From: Pomacea canaliculata
Taxonomy: Eukaryota > Mollusca > Gastropoda > Architaenioglossa > Ampullariidae
Length of the DNA: 64,000 bases
Direction of reading: 5' to 3'
NCBI RefSeq assembly: GCF_003073045.1
Contig: NC_037590.1
Span: 21,168,449-21,232,448 of the forward strand
The notes beneath the pieces were generated by a model that was given only the letters and a program-made list of their open reading frames with translations, searched no databases and was not told where the DNA came from. A program made the position numbers and the translations under genes. The stretch's first letter is position 1. Every line of letters begins with the position of its first letter. Shown here in pieces: positions 42,401 through 47,201 of this stretch.

Positions 42401-45400
42401 CAATATTGTCTCAATCGTTATTGTACTGCAGATAGTTTGAGAAGATGTAGCTCCTTGTATTTTTAAGGACTGCAGTGGAACTCATCTCCCTTTATTCTTT
42501 TAACATGCTAGCAAAAATATTTTACTTCCTTACTTTAATTTATAATTTTTTAGATGATTGCCCTGATGGGACAGCTTATAGCATGATTGCAATGAATGTG
42601 AACGATGCATTATTGGATATTACCGCAAAAAGACTGAAACAGTGGGCTGCGTCAAGTGTTCTTCGGGAAAAACAACAGTTAACCAAGGAGCAAGCAGCTG
42701 TGTTGATAGTGTGTCAGGTAAAACTCAAGATTGTTCTTTTTCATCTTATTGAGAGGACAGAACACATTTTAATATTAAGTTATTTTATTAGGTTAGAGTG
42801 CACAGTAGAAGAGCAGATAATTTCTAATGAGGCATTCAGTTTTATTATGACATGCTAGAAAAGGAAAAAAGAACAATCATATGTGCAAAACCATCAGTAG
42901 TACATGCAGTGATCAGTTTTGCTTGGAACTTTTAGCTGCTGTGAACAAAGAAGACTAGGAGAAAATGGACGATGTTGAATGGGGGAAATTAAGATCTGTT
43001 TAATCATTTGAAAGGTATCATCTGAGAAAAAGAAAACAGAATTTTTCATGTATTATGCATGCTGCACTTATGTGTGTTTGTTTAAAAGAGAGCATAGACA
43101 TTTCACAATTACTAAAATTAAAGTTGGTGAACATTTATGGCTGTACACTTAATGCTACTCTTAACTATTATGTTTCAGGCACTACAACTACACCCAGTCG
43201 TGTTGTGCAAAGATATGTCTTGAAAGTAACCATTAGAATGCAGATTGAAGATTGCAGCAACCCTGTGCAGATGAAAGATGTTATCCAACGATATATCCTG
43301 AACAGACTTCAATATGTTGATACAATGTTCCCAGCACTATGTGCAGGAGATTGTGGAACTGATCTAAGCTGTCGCTTCCTTACCGGCTGTCTGTCCTCTT
43401 CACAGAGAAAGAAACGAAGCTCAACCCAAGATGTTGAGATGCAACTCAATAATGTCACGTGTGTAAATACAAGAACATGGGACACTGTGCATTTTTAAAT
43501 CACTGACATTGACACAATCCCCAGTACATTCATGAGCTGACACACATGTTTTTTCATTGTGAATTTTTTTTCTAAACTCTTACCTCTGTTTCTATCACTC
43601 ATTAAAAGCTAACCTGAGTGCAAAATTATTGAATTCATATGAGTGAGTTTAGTTTATTATCACACAGTAATTCCCAAACTTTGAGCAGAAATCTCTATTC
43701 TGTACGTGAGGTTCATTAATGAGTCTTTAAACATTCTCACCTGAGCTTAAGAAGGAAGTCAAGACCTGTTAAAACAGAAAAGTAGGCTTTCTAATCAGAC
43801 ATCACCTTACAGACACATGCTCAAAGCTTGTATTGGCTGCATCCTTTAATGGCATTAGTAATTAGGAATAAGGTCAATCCTCATAGGCTTTTTCTTTACA
43901 AAAACTGATAAACAAATCTTCACAATGAATATTTGTGGAAAACTTATAACCTTGCTATGTCCTATTAATGGGGCAGCAAGTTCAAACTAAATTCTTATGA
44001 TTGTCTCAGGTTAATCTTCATCCTATATATCATAATAAAATCAAATTAAAAATTGGATAATTCAGGAGATTCTTGTCTTTTACAAAATGATATCAATGAA
44101 AATGTATGAACATGAAATAAAACCTGATTTATGGAAGTACTGTACAGTACAGTGGCGCTTAGGTCGATTATTAAATACTAATACCTAAAATGCTAAGTTA
44201 CTTCATTTCTTCTGTCACAGTGATGAGATTTCAGGAATTGGCACTAGTGGACAGTATGTCACGGAGAAATGTCTGGCTGTTGTTACAAGAGCCTTCTATG
44301 ACACAAAGATGGATGCATCTCTCCTGGTACGCAATATCAACTCTTGTGTTCATCTTTTGATGCACGTGTACATGAGTACAAAAATAAGAAAATAAAAAAA
44401 TAAGCTGTGTGCTTAGGAATCCTCTGTGTTTGTACACTTATGGGCATTCCCCCACATTTGTATCTACATGCATTTGTGTATTTTAGAGTTTGCACAGATC
44501 CACATCTTCCCTTTTATTTTAGTTTGCATGCCAGTTGACACTACTGTTCTTGTACCAGCACTGAAAATGTTATTTCTACCTTCAGGCTGAAAACAGACAG
44601 TCATTTGTTGACGTCGTTTATGCTACAGCAGAACAGCAGTGTAACCCTGGTCAGCATTTAGAGAACATATATGTGGTATGTGCAGAGTTTTACAACTAGT
44701 GAACTGAGTTTCAAGATCAAGATTAGATTACTTTGCATTGTCAAACCAAGTTCTAAAGCATGTTCTGCAACACATGTGATTCTTGCTAAGAATGCCCAGT
44801 AAAAGTGAATATCAAGTCCTTCACAGGAAAAATAGGTTTTGGTGAAGAGAAGGTATTCACATTAAAATTATTAAGCTGCATCAGTTGAACACTAGTTTAT
44901 CCGTAGTTCCTTATAACAAAAATTAAATCATATGTTCATTTGCGCTTGACAGAGGACTGCCCTGCTGGATCTTTCTCAACTGATGGAGCTTCTGCGTGTA
45001 AACCATGTGAAATGAATACTTACCAAGAGGCATCAGGCCAGACATCCTGCAAACCTTGCTCAGCCAAGACCTACACAAGTACCGCAGCATCTACTTCCAT
45101 CAGAAACTGCACCAGTAAGGAGATTAGTAATTCAAAAATGTATTTCCTACTGTGCTTTTACACTTTGCATCTGTGTGTCATTTGTTAATTTAATACCTTT
45201 TCTGTTCGTTCAATCATACCATAAAGTTTTGCTTTGTTCTTCTCAAAATATGATTCTCATAAGATTTCTTGACAGCTGATCATAAAAGCAATGGAGTCAA
45301 ACAGTGTAGCAGTTTGTATTTGTTATGTTTATATGTGTATAAATTTCAAGTGATTGAATGTATTTTTATTATGATTTATTTTTTTCAGAACTTTGTGATA

Positions 45401-47201
45401 GACCAAATGCAAGACAGACATACTGCTCAGATCATGGTACTTGTGTCTTTGATGAAACGACAGATAACGGTGTCATGTGTAAATGTGATGATAACTGGTC
45501 CAACAATGACTGTAACACCAGACAAGGTATTGGTTCAATGTTTTGGGATTGGGCTGCATATCTGAATGTTTTTAGCTCTATCAAAGATAGTAAATACTAT
45601 TGCATAGTAGTCAGCATAATTATCCACTGTAGATTTTTATAGCATTGGTTGCAGGTACATGTGTGTGTGTGTGCCGTTGTATTTTTCCCAAAAGGAGAAT
45701 CAAGTTTTGTTTCAGAAGAGTCTAAAAATCTTTAGACATTGGTATTTCACTATCCTATGTATAGTTTGAGTTTTATTTTGATGGACATGCTTGAAATTCT
45801 ACACCCTGGGAAGGAATATGGACCAAAGGTGCAAGTGATGTGTGTGTAAGGAGGAATAGATATTATCATCTGGAGATGGTGAGGGGTGCCGCATTTCTAA
45901 CAGTTTTGTCATTTTACTGTCTTAGCATATGAAGACAAGCAGATACAAATGGTTGCTGGCATCATTGGCGGTCTTGCTGGTCTCTTAGTGCTAGTTCTTG
46001 TGATCGTCGGCATTGTAATATGTATGTGAGTAGAATACTTTCTCCAGCTATTTCTAACGGCATATTGCCCTATGCTGCCACTTTTTTATGTGATGGAAAG
46101 TTTGGCAATATCATTCAACATTTCATATTCTTTTTATGTTTAAATCTTTTAATTGCAGAAGCAAGTACATGCATGAAAACACACACCTGCATGTATACAC
46201 ATACGCGCACATGCACTGATGCACATGTGTTCACTACGTTCACTTGGTAGCTTTTTCAGTTCCTTCAGATTTCATTTATTCCTTAAATATATCTCACAGG
46301 AAAAGGGCAACAAAGCAGAAGAAGAATAAAGAATTACTCCAAGATGATATGTACTCAGATATGTACCAGAGTTACAATGCACCATTACGTGAGAACCATG
46401 CCTTGCCTCAGAGGTCCATTATGTATCTGAACCCATCAGCTGATGATGAAGTAACAATGGCTGCTCCGTCCGTTCGCAGTAACAGGTATGATACCTCACA
46501 CCTTTTTTTTAAACTTCTCATCCATGAAAGGGTTTCCATAGATGATGGCCAAGAGCAGTGTGACATACAATGGCAAATTTATTTACACAACAAATAATGT
46601 AATAGAAAATAAAGATTTCTGCATATTCCAGAGCCTAGAGAGAAACTTTGTGTAGTAGTTGGTACAAATATGTTAGTTCAGAGAAAGGATTTATATGCTT
46701 TTCCATACCTGTTAATCTGAGCTGTATGGGCTATCTCTGCATGATCTAGAGGATTTCCATTTTATAAAATCAGAATTTCTAAAATGGATGATGCAAAGCA
46801 GTAGATAAGTCAAGCAGGAATAGATTTTCTACATTTAGGTAAAAGAAGTTTTATTCTGATCAATATAGAAATTAAAGAAATATTGGTACCTCGACATACG
46901 AGTGCCTGATACGAGTGTTTCAAGATTTGAGATACGAGGAATCGCACACCACACCGTCTAACACTGTCTAACAGAGGTAGATGTCTATTGAATTAAAGAT
47001 GCCAAACAGCCAATAAAGATCTAAGAGAAGCAGCTTCAAGGAGGAACCTTAACACAAAGCATCATGCACGAGCGATTTACGGTGAGAAAAATACCTTCTT
47101 GAAATACAGCTTTTTCTGTGCTGTGTTTCAGAAAGCGATCCAGTTCATATGAGTGGAAGAAAGCGATCCAGGAGGGAACTGGAAAGATTTACCTGAGTTA
47201 A
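276..47201 (+). CDS. Giant modular type I transmembrane protein (SVEP1-like core), 3' part, 77 exons
   Basis: The window enters this gene mid-way and contains its stop codon (TAA 47199-47201). I rebuilt exons from acceptor AG, donor GT and matching phase; details are in the block entries. The product is extracellular adhesion or receptor-like: lectin end, LDLa, CUB x3, sushi x4, EGF x2, sushi x4, HYR x2, sushi-like, U1, Cys-repeat x3, EGF array, pentraxin, HYR, sushi-like, U2, Cys-repeat x23, U3, Cys-repeat, EGF, TM, tail. Nearly all exons begin and end in phase 1; exceptions lie inside CUB, U, pentraxin and some EGF domains. The sushi-HYR-EGF-pentraxin core is known from SVEP1/polydom, a secreted matrix protein; the membrane anchor and flanking modules differ, so I infer a relative and not an ortholog. 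N-glycosylation sequons are frequent. Four exons (859, 8170, 29607, 42554) do not read through in one frame. The start codon and signal peptide are outside the window. Confidence 0.85.
859..955 (+). CDS. Exon: LDL-receptor class A repeat with internal frame breaks
   Basis: Acceptor ttttttccag, donor gtgagt. The start reads TFRCRTG in the expected phase 1. The middle reads QCLNEAW in a second frame. The end reads [17 protein letters not shown] in a third frame, which carries the calcium-binding CDGxxDCxDxSDE signature and leaves in phase 1. The exon is 97 nt, not a multiple of 3 as a 1-1 exon should be. All pieces of one LDLa repeat are present, in order, in three frames. Either the sequence has two small indels from assembly error, or this allele is damaged. 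Confidence 0.6.
1392..2531 (+). CDS. CUB domain 1 (exons 1392-1525 and 2327-2531)
   Basis: The first exon (phase 1 in, 0 out) gives [19 protein letters not shown] followed by [16 protein letters not shown]. The second (phase 0 in, 1 out) gives [19 protein letters not shown] and ends near [13 protein letters not shown] hallmarks are the C..W.I.......I.L.F strand, the acidic D-YIEV-sGg motif of the calcium site, and the terminal G-F-A-W strand. CUB domains bind protein partners at the cell surface or in matrix. The intron between the halves (1526-2326) holds a TA/CA microsatellite near 1960-1988 and nothing else I recognise. Confidence 0.8.
2856..3386 (+). CDS. CUB-like domain 2 (exons 2856-3007 and 3209-3386)
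   Basis: The exons are phase 1-0 and 0-1 with good splice sites (tgtag/gtgaga, tttag/gtaccc). The translation has a [19 protein letters not shown] strand, then [15 protein letters not shown] and a C-terminal [19 protein letters not shown]. The two-exon split, length and position between two clearer CUBs support a CUB, but the usual first cysteines are absent, so this is a divergent copy. Confidence 0.6.
3738..4387 (+). CDS. CUB domain 3 (exons 3738-3919 and 4222-4387)
   Basis: Phase 1-0 and 0-1. The first exon opens [18 protein letters not shown], then [15 protein letters not shown] and [18 protein letters not shown]. CUBs usually read C-G-x-L---G-x-I-x-SPg----YP---C-x-W-x-I, so the match is good. 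The second exon ends [20 protein letters not shown] then FALNFSR, the conserved L.V.F.SD....GF...Y block. The intron carries a CA repeat at 4141-4155. Confidence 0.78.
4662..6162 (+). CDS. Four sushi/CCP domains (exons 4662-4853, 5215-5391, 5624-5821, 5983-6162)
   Basis: Each exon is one complete sushi domain, phase 1 to phase 1. Each shows the four-cysteine pattern C-P...G.........G..V.Y.C..GY.L.G.....C...G.W....P.C. Examples are [33 protein letters not shown] and QWTTPPEC in the second, and [14 protein letters not shown] in the third. Sushi modules serve protein recognition in adhesion and complement-type proteins. Splice sites are regular (…ttttcag / gtgag or gtaag). Confidence 0.88.
6549..7033 (+). 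CDS. Two calcium-binding EGF-like domains (exons 6549-6668 and 6833-7033)
   Basis: The first exon begins [17 protein letters not shown] and has C-V-C at its end. The second begins [19 protein letters not shown], with [15 protein letters not shown]. Both start with the D-x-N/D-E-C calcium-binding signature and are phase 1-1. The second is longer than a standard EGF, with an extra 25-residue tail ([18 protein letters not shown]) before a last Cys. A tail of this kind after an EGF is also seen next to sushi domains in SVEP1-type proteins (inference). Confidence 0.82.
7548..7727 (+). CDS. Sushi/CCP domain
   Basis: Acceptor tatttag, donor gtaagc, phase 1-1. It begins [15 protein letters not shown], then [18 protein letters not shown] and [10 protein letters not shown], a full four-Cys CCP. 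The 514-nt intron before it (7034-7547) shows no feature that I recognise. Confidence 0.87.
8040..8115. repeat. CA microsatellite
   Basis: Interrupted ACACAC units occur on both sides of a short unique stretch, just before the acceptor of exon 8170. Similar short CA or GT runs lie at 4141-4155, 10164-10182, 18621-18634, 20469-20480, 22001-22016 and 39003-39018. Confidence 0.85.
8170..8360 (+). CDS. Sushi-like exon with a single-base frame break
   Basis: Acceptor ctgtttgtag after a CA-rich tract (about 8040-8115), donor gtaaac. The phase 1 frame gives [18 protein letters not shown] to [10 protein letters not shown] and then hits TGA at 8328-8330. The next frame continues [12 protein letters not shown] and reaches the donor in phase 1. 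The exon is 191 nt, one short of a multiple of 3. A 1-nt loss near 8320-8326 explains it. The domain is a divergent sushi, with only three cysteines visible. Confidence 0.6.
9111..9917 (+). CDS. Two sushi/CCP domains (exons 9111-9305 and 9735-9917)
   Basis: The first exon opens [18 protein letters not shown], with [16 protein letters not shown] and [10 protein letters not shown]. The second opens [15 protein letters not shown], with [19 protein letters not shown] and STPVC. Both are phase 1-1 and end in gttgga and gtaaga donors. The intron between (9306-9734) contains a T-homopolymer (about 9374-9391) and no recognised element. Confidence 0.86.
10345..11080 (+). CDS. Two HYR domains (exons 10345-10584 and 10844-11080)
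   Basis: The first exon starts [11 protein letters not shown], followed by [17 protein letters not shown] and [19 protein letters not shown]. The second starts [17 protein letters not shown] and ends [15 protein letters not shown] (hyalin repeat) domains read D..PP.i..CP...........V.W..P.A.DNsG......S..pGs.F..G...V.Y.A.D..GN...C.F.V.V, an immunoglobulin-like adhesion fold. The pair between sushi domains is the arrangement of SVEP1. Both exons are phase 1-1. Confidence 0.85.
11093..13091 (-). mobile_element. hAT-superfamily DNA transposon, degenerate, in an intron of the giant gene
   Basis: The ends are CAGGGATGGG and its inverse CCCATCCCTG. The flanks are an exact 8-bp duplication, GTGATGAC, at 11085-11092 and 13092-13099; 8-bp duplications and CAG-type ends are diagnostic of hAT. 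Both subterminal regions (about 11115-11290 and 12940-13080) hold many short copies of GTAGCYRGCTAC-like motifs, typical transposase-binding arrays. A minus-strand piece (12564-12791) encodes the C-terminal dimerisation block [18 protein letters not shown]. The rest of the interior (about 11300-12560) is AT-rich without a long frame, so the transposase is decayed. The element is about 2.0 kb. Confidence 0.88.
12564..12791 (-). pseudogene. hAT transposase C-terminal remnant
   Basis: A 75-codon minus-strand frame includes [19 protein letters not shown] and [11 protein letters not shown]. This corresponds to the hAT dimerisation domain (usual form: S..SERVFS.AG.I.t..R..L.p.nve.l.flk.N). No upstream DDE catalytic part is readable, so it is a relic. 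It lies inside the element with perfect target duplications, with the expected polarity toward the left end. Confidence 0.75.
13531..13725 (+). CDS. Sushi-like exon after the HYR pair
   Basis: Acceptor ttcatcgcag, donor gtgagt, phase 1-1. It reads [17 protein letters not shown], then [18 protein letters not shown], and finishes [11 protein letters not shown]. It has six cysteines, not four, and the order resembles the atypical sushi placed after HYR domains in SVEP1-like proteins. A similar exon occurs at 26360, after the third HYR. Confidence 0.7.
14041..14807 (+). CDS. Unrecognised domain U1 (exons 14041-14243 and 14555-14807)
   Basis: Phase 1-0 and 0-1. The first exon has alternating hydrophobics ([19 protein letters not shown]) and two Cys; the second has [20 protein letters not shown] and three or more Cys. 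I know no named family for it. It lies directly before three ephrin-receptor-like repeats, as U2 and U3 lie next to other copies. I chose the donor at 14808 (gtacgg) because only phase 1 joins the next exon in frame. The frame stays open to about 14890, so a longer exon is possible. Confidence 0.6.
14340..14405. repeat. Low-complexity C-rich and CTT-rich tract
   Basis: A run of about 12 C at 14335-14346 is followed by a pyrimidine-rich TTCTC/CTTCTC stretch within the U1 intron. Simple sequence, with no other function apparent. Confidence 0.7.
15025..15110 (+). repeat. tRNA-derived SINE head
   Basis: A box A-like TAGCCTGGTAG (15033-15043) lies about 30 nt before a perfect box B, GGTTCGAAGCC (15073-15083). 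The T-arm GCTGG/CCAGC around the TTCGAAG loop is intact. The 5' and 3' acceptor strands do not pair, so this is a Pol III promoter of a SINE and not a functional tRNA. The SINE body probably runs into the following 300-400 bp, but I cannot fix its 3' end. Confidence 0.6.
15646..16891 (+). CDS. Three ephrin-receptor-like Cys repeats (exons 15646-15795, 16155-16331, 16739-16891)
   Basis: One repeat per exon, all phase 1-1. The pattern is C.PG.....-C..CP.G.Y.....-C..C..........S...C. Examples are [14 protein letters not shown] then [15 protein letters not shown], and [14 protein letters not shown] then [15 protein letters not shown]. This is the GCC2/GCC3 (ephrin_rec_like) type found in Eph receptors and SVEP1. 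The intron 15796-16154 holds a CTG/GTT-rich stretch (15840-15895). Confidence 0.82.
16892..17416. other. Intron without recognised features
   Basis: An AT-rich intron between the third Cys-repeat exon and the first EGF exon. I see no frame, repeat structure or motif that I can support. Confidence 0.6.
17417..23300 (+). CDS. EGF-like array, about ten domains in 11 exons
   Basis: Exons: 17417-17497, 18242-18355, 19056-19194, 19704-19837, 20054-20275, 20627-20857, 21254-21384, 21704-21903, 22369-22496, 22659-22766, 23163-23300. All joins keep the frame, including the 2-2 joins 19194/19704 and 21903/22369 and the 0-0 join 21384/21704. Typical repeats are [27 protein letters not shown] and [12 protein letters not shown]. 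At 21704 a calcium-binding type [17 protein letters not shown] occurs. Several introns cut inside an EGF at the last C-x-C-x-x-G, so exons carry the end of one EGF and the start of the next. The last three exons are degenerate EGFs with few conserved residues. The position between Cys repeats and pentraxin is as in SVEP1. Confidence 0.83.
17531..17934. mobile_element. Possible non-autonomous hAT-like relic
   Basis: The right end is the inverse of CAGGGGCGGCTCTAGG, a form common to hAT-like ends, with TIR-like GGCGGCCC inside. The left end ATGGGTGGCC is a weak match. The flanks CTTAATAC (17523-17530) and CTTCATAC (17935-17942) agree at 7 of 8 positions. The interior holds a T/G-rich low-complexity stretch (17658-17755). 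The left boundary is uncertain. Confidence 0.35.
17658..17755. repeat. TTTG/T-rich low-complexity tract
   Basis: Tandem TTTG units change into long T runs interrupted by GG and GTTG. It is about 100 bp of simple sequence in an EGF-array intron. Confidence 0.8.
18356..19055. other. Intron with CA microsatellite
   Basis: A short CA run lies at 18621-18634, and T runs lie near 18930 and 19030 before the acceptor. A 158-codon frame overlaps the next exon but only its last part (from 19056) looks coding. I see nothing else. Confidence 0.6.
23668..24964 (+). CDS. Pentraxin/LamG-type domain (exons 23668-23821, 24327-24560, 24705-24964)
   Basis: The phases are 1-2, 2-2 and 2-1. The jelly-roll strands are [38 protein letters not shown] and [19 protein letters not shown]. 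The W-x-H/F-xC-x-x-W and [10 protein letters not shown] features are those of the pentraxin fold (usual forms: W.H.C..W.S..G.w..Y.DG and G.i....vWn..L). It follows the EGF array as in SVEP1. The C-terminal part after VWN runs on for about 60 residues, with C at [10 protein letters not shown], and leads to the next HYR. Confidence 0.82.
25012..25404. other. AT-rich intron with CA/TA and GA simple repeats
   Basis: The sequence between the pentraxin end and the HYR exon is strongly AT-rich. It has a short ACACACAT-TATATATA tract (25300-25326) and an AGAGAGAG run (25339-25346). No gene or element is recognised. Confidence 0.6.
25405..26147 (+). CDS. HYR domain 3, split (exons 25405-25539 and 26052-26147)
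   Basis: The phases are 1-1 and 1-1. The first exon has [17 protein letters not shown] and a Q-L-F-D motif. The second has [17 protein letters not shown] and ends FNVYVQ. The second half carries the clearest HYR signature (V.Y.A.D.AGN...C.F.V.V). The intron inside the domain (25540-26051) distinguishes it from the two upstream HYR exons. Confidence 0.75.
26360..26569 (+). CDS. Sushi-like exon after HYR 3
   Basis: Acceptor ctctctacag, donor gtgagc, phase 1-1. It reads [42 protein letters not shown] and PPAQPC. The four cysteines and the G-x-x-V-x-C spacing suggest a divergent CCP. It occupies the same position relative to HYR and the next U domain as the exon at 13531. Confidence 0.65.
26906..27953 (+). 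CDS. Unrecognised domain U2 (exons 26906-27134, 27591-27678, 27860-27953)
   Basis: The phases 1-2, 2-0 and 0-1 join correctly. It begins [19 protein letters not shown] with a Cys 22 residues in; later parts are [32 protein letters not shown] and [15 protein letters not shown], closing with two Cys (GAGC). The hydrophobic alternation implies beta strands. Its size (about 135 residues), its place before Cys repeats and its opening V-x-x-x-x-x-x-Y strand resemble U1 and U3. No family name can be given. Confidence 0.65.
28391..29767 (+). CDS. Cys repeats 1-3 of the long array (exons 28391-28543, 28870-29031, 29607-29767)
   Basis: All belong to the ephrin-receptor-like type: [31 protein letters not shown] and [13 protein letters not shown]. 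The third exon is disrupted. It reads CVPCAR in frame, then [15 protein letters not shown] and TSSTDCYQ one frame over, so a base is missing near 29659-29664 (CCCGGGCTCC, where one more G would restore the frame). The third exon is 161 nt, one short of a multiple of 3. The introns are AT-rich and hold an ATCA-rich stretch at 29385-29595. Confidence 0.75.
29942..31788. repeat. Tandem segmental duplication of about 0.9 kb
   Basis: Copy 1 is 29942-30896 and copy 2 is 30897-31788. Shared sequence includes the exon pair, the start of the A-B intron (AAGGGYTGACTCTTGTAT at 30108 and 31063), the end of that intron (GTTGGGCCATTGGAGTTAGC at 30435 and 31169) and the intron after B (CATTTCTCCTTCCGCATTAT at about 30707 and 31448; ATAAAATAAAGATACCAT in both). 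The A-B intron is 384 nt in copy 1 and 165 nt in copy 2, so one had an indel of about 220 nt. Confidence 0.85.
29942..34975 (+). CDS. Four tandem A-B pairs of Cys-repeat exons
   Basis: A exons are 29942-30103, 30897-31058, 31789-31950 and 32613-32774, each 162 nt: ACSPGYxRN..TNQC..C.YGYYQP..WQD.C.PCN.NYTT. B exons are 30488-30658, 31224-31394, 32185-32355 (171 nt each) and 34799-34975: [18 protein letters not shown], then QDRF.CTAC and C-N-I. All are phase 1-1. Copies 1 and 2 are nearly identical, and the similarity extends into their introns. The order A-B-A-B-A-B-A-B shows duplication of a two-exon unit. Copies 3 and 4 are older. Confidence 0.88.
31483..31500. repeat. (TTTC)n microsatellite
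   Basis: Four to five TTTC units lie in the intron after repeat exon B2. The matching intron after B1 has only two units, so the tract expanded after duplication. Confidence 0.75.
33240..34600 (+). mobile_element. Non-LTR retrotransposon (LINE) remnant in an intron
   Basis: An 87-codon frame at 33245-33508 contains [17 protein letters not shown] and [17 protein letters not shown]. These match reverse-transcriptase motifs D-F-x-K-A-F-D-S-V and G-V-x-Q-G-x-x-L-S-P-x-L-F. At about 34399-34566 a later piece, [18 protein letters not shown] then [14 protein letters not shown], resembles the C-terminal CP.C....E.E.HFL..CP......R region of LINEs. Stops lie between. The insertion separates exon A4 (32613) from B4 (34799), explaining this 2.0 kb intron. 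Confidence 0.75.
35462..41449 (+). CDS. Eleven further ephrin-receptor-like Cys repeats
   Basis: Exons: 35462-35626, 35929-36102, 36306-36464, 37111-37263, 37537-37698, 38126-38290, 38727-38885, 39157-39315, 39498-39662, 40219-40386, 41294-41449. Each is one repeat, phase 1-1, in frame. Representative starts are [57 protein letters not shown] and [13 protein letters not shown]. The middle of each has CP.G.YQ-N followed by C..C. The exon at 37111 ends at 37263, using the gtgagt donor, because that choice alone keeps phase 1 and the last Cys. Sequon-rich T-T-x-S segments recur near the end of each repeat. Confidence 0.87.
40387..41293. other. Intron with TG/GA-rich simple tract
   Basis: A 0.9 kb AT-rich intron. 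A GTGTGTGG-type stretch at 40944-40985 leads into AGAGAGAG. I see no element with definable ends. Confidence 0.6.
41450..42553. other. Intron without recognised features
   Basis: A 1.1 kb AT-rich intron. It contains A/T runs and a T-run near 41720 but no long frame, TIR or structured repeat that I can support. Confidence 0.55.
42554..42717 (+). CDS. Cys repeat 23 of the array, with a frame break
   Basis: Acceptor ataatttttttag, donor gtaaaa. It starts in phase 1 as [10 protein letters not shown]. One frame over it continues [19 protein letters not shown], then [19 protein letters not shown], and leaves in phase 1 as VSG. The break is at about 42578-42584. The exon is 164 nt, one short of a multiple of 3. 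All conserved cysteines appear when the two frames are taken together, so an indel in an otherwise intact repeat is the simplest reading. Confidence 0.7.
43179..44675 (+). CDS. Domain U3 with furin-type site (exons 43179-43458, 44221-44326, 44586-44675)
   Basis: The phases are 1-2, 2-0 and 0-0. It opens [19 protein letters not shown] and continues [17 protein letters not shown], then [18 protein letters not shown]. The RKKR (43406-43417) before Ser-Ser matches the furin cleavage consensus R-x-K/R-R. Later segments are [15 protein letters not shown] and [14 protein letters not shown]. For the first exon I used the donor gtgtgt at 43459, since only phase 2 fits the next two exons. The domain lies about 110 residues outside the membrane helix, so cleavage would give a two-part receptor (inference). 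Confidence 0.65.
44955..45114 (+). CDS. Membrane-proximal ephrin-receptor-like Cys repeat
   Basis: It reads [15 protein letters not shown], then [15 protein letters not shown] and C-x-x-x-T-Y-T-S-T. Two AGs occur at the acceptor (44951-44952 and 44953-44954). The second, giving a start at GAC 44955, keeps phase 0 with the preceding exon; the first would break the frame. It ends in phase 1 (gtaagg). Confidence 0.72.
45389..45526 (+). CDS. Membrane-proximal EGF-like domain
   Basis: Phase 1-1. It reads [19 protein letters not shown], then [12 protein letters not shown]. The six cysteines in C...C.H-G-T-C....C-x-C....W....C order fit an EGF of the type placed just before transmembrane helices. 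Confidence 0.75.
45926..46025 (+). CDS. Transmembrane segment exon
   Basis: Phase 1-2. After AYEDKQIQM comes [20 protein letters not shown] and then IVICM, about 25 hydrophobic residues with a GG pair and G-x-x-x-G spacing. The next exon begins [10 protein letters not shown], a strong basic stop-transfer, so the N-terminus is outside (type I). Confidence 0.88.
46300..47201 (+). CDS. Cytoplasmic tail (exons 46300-46485 and 47132-47201)
   Basis: The tail is about 85 residues: a basic start, then [36 protein letters not shown], and a last exon [13 protein letters not shown] ending GKIYLS and TAA at 47199. It has several Tyr motifs ([20 protein letters not shown]), compatible with kinase targets or SH2 docking (inference). 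Retention of intron 46486 would stop at 46597 with a different end. The intron holds a repeat of the unit ATACGAG at about 46900-46940. Confidence 0.8.

Noticed and set aside
46486-46597. Alternative end of the giant protein by reading into the intron
   Set aside because: A good donor at 46486 and an in-frame terminal exon at 47132 make splicing more likely; kept as a possible isoform only.
276-47201. Ortholog assignment to SVEP1
   Set aside because: No VWA is visible in the window, and the CUB/LDLa/lectin part, second repeat array and TM anchor do not belong to SVEP1; only the core is similar.
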